Shown here piece by piece: positions 37,549 to 42,146 of a DNA stretch of 42,146 nucleotides (the first letter of the stretch is position 1; each line of letters opens with the position of its first letter). The notes beneath the pieces were generated by a model, which did no database searches, was not told where the DNA came from, and saw only the letters and a program-made list of their open reading frames with translations. This DNA is from SAR324 cluster bacterium (lineage in GTDB: Bacteria > SAR324 > JACQKK01): assembly GCA_022573975.1 (NCBI GenBank), contig JACZSY010000006.1:1-42146 (forward strand), read 5' to 3'. A program made the translations under genes and the position numbers.

Positions 37549-37803
37549 TTGTAGAGTGAGTTTTCCCTGGGTAGGCGATTTAGCAAAAGAGAATCCCCCT
37601 CTTTCGCCACAAAATGCGTGAAGAAATCACAATAGCACATTGGGGAAATGGTTCGCCAACGTGTCCCGGTTTTGGGACATCCGCCCTATTCAACCCCTGC
37701 CCCAATATTTCCCGGGGTTGTGGGACGTGGGGTGTGACAGTTTGAAGGTGGGAAAGGGATAGGATGATGTGTTTGCTGCTGGCGGGGGCGATGCGAACCG
37801 GAC

Positions 37804-37920
37804 TTAACCAACCTTATGCTTGCGCCTGTGAGCCTTCACGTAGACCTCGCCCGCTTGCTTCACTTTTTGCATTAATCGCCGCCACCATTCACCCATGGGG
37901 TTCTTGTGCTTCTCGGGCAT
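37804..37920 (-). CDS. putative 38-aa basic small protein
   Basis: MPEKHKNPMGEWWRRLMQKVKQAGEVYVKAHRRKHKVG with AGGTGGAA before the ATG; below the ORF-track length cut-off. Confidence 0.35.
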   Translation of the reverse strand: MPEKHKNPMGEWWRRLMQKVKQAGEVYVKAHRRKHKVG

Positions 37921-38150
37921 GATTTCCACCTGTTGATTTTCGATTAATACCACGATTGTAAAGTGGAATCCACATCTTCCCGGCGGTTTGGCACCCTATT
38001 TTTGCTCCGAAATGGGCATGGAGCCAATTTTTGGAGGTATGGTGACGCAGCAGTGCAGCCAAGAGCGATTTCCTTCCCTAACTCTCTGTTATGATATGTG
38101 GGATTGCATGTTTGAACCAGGAAAATCGTATACCATCTGGAAAATGCGGG

Positions 38151-38669
38151 TCAAAACAATCCCGCCAGGCTCCAGGCCAGACCCGCGGCCAGCAAAATTC
38201 CCAGCCGGACAAACAGCGCCTTGAAGCGCCGCTTCTCCAATACCAGCAGCGCGGCCACCAGCAGCCAGCTCATCGTCCCCACCACCCACAAGGCCCGGCC
38301 CGGGGTCCATCCCAGGGCCATGGCGCCTTCATGCCACAGGGCGAACAGCAGCGGGGTGAGGGTTTCCACCGCCAGCGTACGGACGCCGAATGCGACGCCG
38401 CAGTGGCGGCAACGGCCCCGCAGCAAGAGGTAGGAAAGGATGGGGACGTTGTCGTACCAGGCCACGATCCGGCCGCAGGAAAAACAGAACGAGCGGGGCG
38501 GATGCAGCAGGTTTGGGTGGGGCTCCAGCGGAGGATTCTCGCCGGGCGGCCGGGGGAACGGTTTGCGGGGAGGCGTGCGGTCGATGGCGGCGTTGAGGAA
38601 GCTGCCCCAGATCCAGCCGAAGACCACGCTCACCGCCAGGGTGAAACGGGGGTCAACGCCCGGCAACAT
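38151..38669 (-). CDS. stand-alone prepilin-peptidase N-terminal (DiS_P_DiS-like) domain protein
   Basis: SFLNAAIDRTP; two CxxC pairs CFSC and CRHC; VETLTPLLFALW; no GxGD peptidase domain. Confidence 0.75.
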   Translation of the reverse strand: MLPGVDPRFTLAVSVVFGWIWGSFLNAAIDRTPPRKPFPRPPGENPPLEPHPNLLHPPRSFCFSCGRIVAWYDNVPILSYLLLRGRCRHCGVAFGVRTLAVETLTPLLFALWHEGAMALGWTPGRALWVVGTMSWLLVAALLVLEKRRFKALFVRLGILLAAGLAWSLAGLF

Positions 38670-39432
38670 CAGGGTGCTCCCGGAAGTGGGAAACGATCTC
38701 CTTGGCCGAGGCGATCAGCAGGGGAATGTCCCCCATCAGGGCCTGGAGGCGATAGCCTTTGTCCAGGCAGGCCCGGGCGGCTTCCCAGCCGCGGGAGATG
38801 GTGCCCAGGGGAATGTTCCGCTTGTTGGCCGCCGCCTCCAGTTTGGCGATGGCCTCCAGCACCTCGGGATGATCCCAATGGCCCACGTGGCCCATGTCGC
38901 CGGAGAGGTCGTTGGGGCCCAGGAAGGCCACGTCGATGCCCGGCACGTCCAGGATGGCGTCGATTTCGGCGATGGCCTCCCTGGTTTCGATTTGCAGGAT
39001 CACCATGATTTCCTCGTTGGCCTGGCGCACGTAATCGGGGTCTTGTCCAAAGCGCCCGGCCCGCACCCCGGCCAGCCCCCGGATGCCCTCGGGGGGATAC
39101 TTCACCGCCGCCACGGCCGCCCGCGCCTCCGCCGCCGACCGCACGCCGGGCACCATCACCCCGTAGGCGCCCAGATCCAGCACCCGTTTGATCACCACCG
39201 GATCGTTCGATTGCACCCGCACCAACGGCACGGTTTCCCCCGCGGCGGCGAGCGCCTGCAACTGGCCGAGCAGGGTCTGGTAGTCCCCCGCGCCGTGTTC
39301 CATGTCGATCAGCAGCCAGTCGAAGCCGCACAATCCCATCACCTCGGCGCCGATCGGGCTGCACAGGCTGACCCAGGAACCGCAGGTGAATTGGCCTTCC
39401 CGCAACATTTTTTTGACGCGATTGGGTTTCAT
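38653..39432 (-). CDS. HpcH/HpaI-family aldolase
   Basis: GFDWLLIDMEHGAGDYQT, VRVQSNDPVVIKRVLDLGAYGVMVPGV, ILQIETREAI, DVAFLGPNDLSGDMG. Confidence 0.93.
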   Translation of the reverse strand: MKPNRVKKMLREGQFTCGSWVSLCSPIGAEVMGLCGFDWLLIDMEHGAGDYQTLLGQLQALAAAGETVPLVRVQSNDPVVIKRVLDLGAYGVMVPGVRSAAEARAAVAAVKYPPEGIRGLAGVRAGRFGQDPDYVRQANEEIMVILQIETREAIAEIDAILDVPGIDVAFLGPNDLSGDMGHVGHWDHPEVLEAIAKLEAAANKRNIPLGTISRGWEAARACLDKGYRLQALMGDIPLLIASAKEIVSHFREHPDVAGR

Positions 39433-39569
39433 GATCTCGATGGTGTCCGGCGGTGATGGGTTGGGTGGATATGGGTCCGGCGGAATTCCGGTTCGTCCCT
39501 GACGCCGGGGGGGAATGAAAAGGCGATGAAGCCGTGTGGGGAAATCCCGGCGGACCAAGTGGGAGAAGT

Positions 39570-39592
39570 CCCCCGAACGTTGAGTTCGGGGG
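39570..39592. terminator. hairpin CCCCCGAAC-GTTGA-GTTCGGGGG
   Basis: 9-bp perfect stem, intergenic. Confidence 0.45.
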
Positions 39593-39649
39593 GATCAAGT
39601 GGTTCCCCGCGGGATTCACTCGCGGAAAGGGATGCTTCCACCGTTGCGC

Positions 39650-40234
39650 TCAACCGGCGGTGAGGTCCGATCGCTTGTAGATCGCGGTACCGGCCAATTT
39701 ATCCCACAGGCATTGTTTGGAGGCGCCGAAAATCCAGAAGGCGCCGACGAAGAGGATCAACGCGACGATCTGAGAAATTATTCCGACGATGCCGACCAGA
39801 CCGATGATACCCACCATGCCCAAAATCGCGGCCAGCAACCCCAGCAGGTGGGGAAAATTTTTGATGGCCCAGCGCTTGAGGTACAACCCGATATTTCCCT
39901 GCTTTCCATCCGCCGTACCGACTTTTATTCCCAGAATCATTTTTCCGGGAGATGCGCCGAAGATGCCTTCGATCAGATAGTAGAGCAACGTGAGGATGGC
40001 CATTACCGCAACCATGGCGAGGACGGTCGCGATCAGTCCCGAAATCATTCCAGTCACGGCCTCGGCCGCGGCCTCGGGGCTCACCTTGGTTCCCAATTCG
40101 CCCGACACGTTCACCATGCCGATTCCGAGCATCGTGGTAATGGTGCCTCCAATCACGAAATTCAACCCGATAATAATCAACACATCAATCACGGCCGCAC
40201 CCAGCCTGGCGCCAAATCCAATTCGTTTTTCCAT
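39650..40234 (-). CDS. RDD-family membrane protein
   Basis: GARLGAAVIDVLIIIGLNFVIGG; GASPGKMILGIKV. Confidence 0.85.
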   Translation of the reverse strand: MEKRIGFGARLGAAVIDVLIIIGLNFVIGGTITTMLGIGMVNVSGELGTKVSPEAAAEAVTGMISGLIATVLAMVAVMAILTLLYYLIEGIFGASPGKMILGIKVGTADGKQGNIGLYLKRWAIKNFPHLLGLLAAILGMVGIIGLVGIVGIISQIVALILFVGAFWIFGASKQCLWDKLAGTAIYKRSDLTAG

Positions 40235-40458
40235 GGGACCCTCCCCTTTGTTACGGATTTAAAAAACATGAATTGCGATGGATGGCCTGCTACTCTCCAT
40301 TTTTCCCCTACCACAAAAACCGGTCCACTTCCAACCTCAAGCCCCTTCAGGCTCACCCCCTCCCTTGACATCCCCCGCGTCCTCCCCCGAAGATCATTCC
40401 GCGTGGCAAGGGACAATGCCCCCGGCCGCGCCCTCAATTCATCCTTCCCTCCGGCCCC

Positions 40459-41712
40459 ATGGCGCCTTCGCACCCACCCATCGAGGAAGACTACCCATAC
40501 TGGCGGCGCAACCGGGCCGCCATGGCGGCGGCCACCTTTCTGCTCACCACCGGTTTTGGGTGCATGCAACCCTTCTTCCCACTGGCCTTGCGGGAATATG
40601 GCGTGACGGACCACCTGGAAACCTGGGTGGGATATGCCCAGGGCAGTTATTTCACGCTCAGCTTTTTCATGATGCCGCTGTGGGGAGTGGTGGCCGACCA
40701 TTACGGGCGCAAGCCGATGGTGTTGCGCACCAGCCTGGGCATGGCGGCGGTGTTCGCCCTGCTGCCCCTGATGCCCTCCCTGACGTGGTTCATGCTGCTA
40801 TTTTTCCTGATGGGCACCACCAACGGCTTCATTCCGGCCACCAATGCGCTGATCGCCACCAACACGCCCCGCGGCTCGATGGGCGCCAGCCTGTCCGTGG
40901 TGCAGACCGGCATGTTGCTCGGGGGGTCGCTCGGTCCGGCGGTGGGAGCCACCATCGCCTCCATGCTGCCCGGCTACCGCTACCTGTTCTGGGTGTCGGC
41001 CGGCTTCATTCTGGCCGCGGGCCTGCTGACGCTGATCTTCGCGCGGGAGCGCCACACCCTGCCCGATCAACCCTTCCGCATGCATCCTCTTCAGGACATC
41101 GCCATCATCCGCCGCCTGCCCAACATCCGGGGGCTGATGTTCATTTCCTTTGTCAACACCTTCAATTTCCTGGGCAGCACCGCGATCGTCTCGGTGTTCC
41201 TGCTGGACATGCTGGAGGCGCGGGGGGTGACTTCCGGCTCGGCGGTGGATTACTGGGTGGGGGCCGCGACCCTGTCCTTCACGATCTCCAGCGCCCTGGC
41301 CGTGCCGGTGTGGGGGCGGTTGATGGACCGCCATGGCCCCAAGCGCATTCTGGCCGTGACCCTGCTCACCGGCGCTCTCGGATCGCTGGCCACGGTGGCG
41401 GCGCAGTCGCCCTGGCAACTGGTGGCCTCCCGCGCCGTGTTGGGCCTCTGCGCCATCGGCATCGCCCCGGCGGCGCTCACCATGACCCGCATCCTCGCCC
41501 CGGCCGGGATGGAGGCCCGCGTATTGGCCTATTTCGCGGCCTTCGGGGCGCTGGGCATCGGAATGGGGCCGTTCATCGCGGGGCAGATCGGCCCGCTGGT
41601 GGGGCTGCGCGCCTTCTTCGCCTTCAATTCCCTGCTGTTGCTGGCCGGTTTCGCCGTTTGGGTGCGGGCCATCCTCCAGGGCGCGGCGGCGCACCCGGAA
41701 GCGCAAGAGTAA
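40459..41712 (+). CDS. MFS transporter
   Basis: 417 aa, about 12 TM; GVVADHYGRKPMVLR and GRLMDRHGPKRILAV loop motifs. Confidence 0.93.
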   Translation: MAPSHPPIEEDYPYWRRNRAAMAAATFLLTTGFGCMQPFFPLALREYGVTDHLETWVGYAQGSYFTLSFFMMPLWGVVADHYGRKPMVLRTSLGMAAVFALLPLMPSLTWFMLLFFLMGTTNGFIPATNALIATNTPRGSMGASLSVVQTGMLLGGSLGPAVGATIASMLPGYRYLFWVSAGFILAAGLLTLIFARERHTLPDQPFRMHPLQDIAIIRRLPNIRGLMFISFVNTFNFLGSTAIVSVFLLDMLEARGVTSGSAVDYWVGAATLSFTISSALAVPVWGRLMDRHGPKRILAVTLLTGALGSLATVAAQSPWQLVASRAVLGLCAIGIAPAALTMTRILAPAGMEARVLAYFAAFGALGIGMGPFIAGQIGPLVGLRAFFAFNSLLLLAGFAVWVRAILQGAAAHPEAQE

Positions 41713-41771
41713 TCCGCATGGGTCAGCGCGGGGCTGTCAGGGGGGCGGATGATAATGGCGGGTCCACGCCC

Positions 41772-41923
41772 GAATCCTCATCCCTTCCGGCCTGCGGCCT
41801 CCCTCCCTTCTCCACCAAGTGGAGAAGGGAAATGCATCGTCTTTACAATACTATTGGAAGAAAAGTCGCCCTTACCCCGGTGATTTTTTACAGCCAAATG
41901 AGGAAGGGCCGGGGATGGGGATT
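41772..41923. repeat. multi-hairpin interspersed repeat, copy 2
   Basis: GAATCCTC...GGCCtgcGGCC...CTTCTCCACCAAGTGGAGAAG...TTTACAAT...GAAAAGTCGCCCTT...GGGGATGGGGATT. Confidence 0.75.
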
Positions 41924-42018
41924 CCCCCGTTGATCCCACGCAGGGAGGGGCGGTTTCTTTTTCGGCTCTTCCCCTCATAGGGTGGGTGAGAAATGGGGGG
42001 ATGGGAGTTTCGACGCTT

Positions 42019-42146
42019 GAATCCTCCCCCCTCCGGCCTGCGGCCTCCTCCCCCCTCCACCGAGTGGAGGGGGGAAAGCGTCGTATTTACAATGATATAT
42101 GAAAGGAAGTCACCCTTCCCCACTCGGTGGGGAAGGGCCGGGGTTG
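42019..42146. repeat. multi-hairpin interspersed repeat, copy 3 (cut by window edge)
   Basis: GAATCCTC...GGCCTGCGGCC...CCCTCCACCGAGTGGAGGG...CGTATTTACAAT...AAGTCACCCTTCCCCACTCGGTGGGGAAGGGCCGGGG. Confidence 0.75.

Noticed and set aside
37663-37680. TGTCCCGGTTTTGGGACA palindrome as a regulator site
   Set aside because: Only one copy, no nearby regulator or promoter elements to support an assignment; could be incidental.

Overview
GC-rich bacterial window of chromosomal type with no rRNA, tRNA or CRISPR found. The core is an anaerobic aromatic/alicyclic acid catabolic region. On the minus strand it holds a class I (ATP-dependent) benzoyl-CoA reductase locus in bcrCBAD order (20810->15772), then a tandem-GNAT protein, a large molybdopterin oxidoreductase with a fused FeS/membrane-anchor subunit (14534->9797), a BCCP-like carrier, a TRAP transporter (9193->6219) and a crotonase. 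An FNR-type regulator, a BadI-like ring hydrolase and a BadH-like dehydrogenase lie on the other side. The region between badI and badH carries a cytochrome P460-like protein with expanded NPCNPC repeats and a membrane CheA-like kinase with a PilZ tail. The right part is accessory or housekeeping: a HEPN two-gene module, a FIST protein, a complete IS1380-family element, MarR, a 2Fe-2S ferredoxin, DUF4254 plus GT9, DUF1499, a catalytic-domain-less prepilin-peptidase-like protein, HpcH/HpaI aldolase, RDD and MFS. Main non-gene signals are: (i) a perfect FNR box with class II spacing to a -10 element upstream of bcrC; (ii) a terminator-like hairpin plus a second FNR-like palindrome between bcrA and bcrD; (iii) short in-frame tandem duplications, often 15 bp, in several unrelated genes; (iv) a multi-hairpin interspersed repeat with compensatory variation; (v) gene-decay scars (frameshifted MNT/HEPN, truncated MarR, duplicated MATE fragment, 49-bp direct repeat). 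All calls are by eye from sequence and ORF translations; no database search was run.
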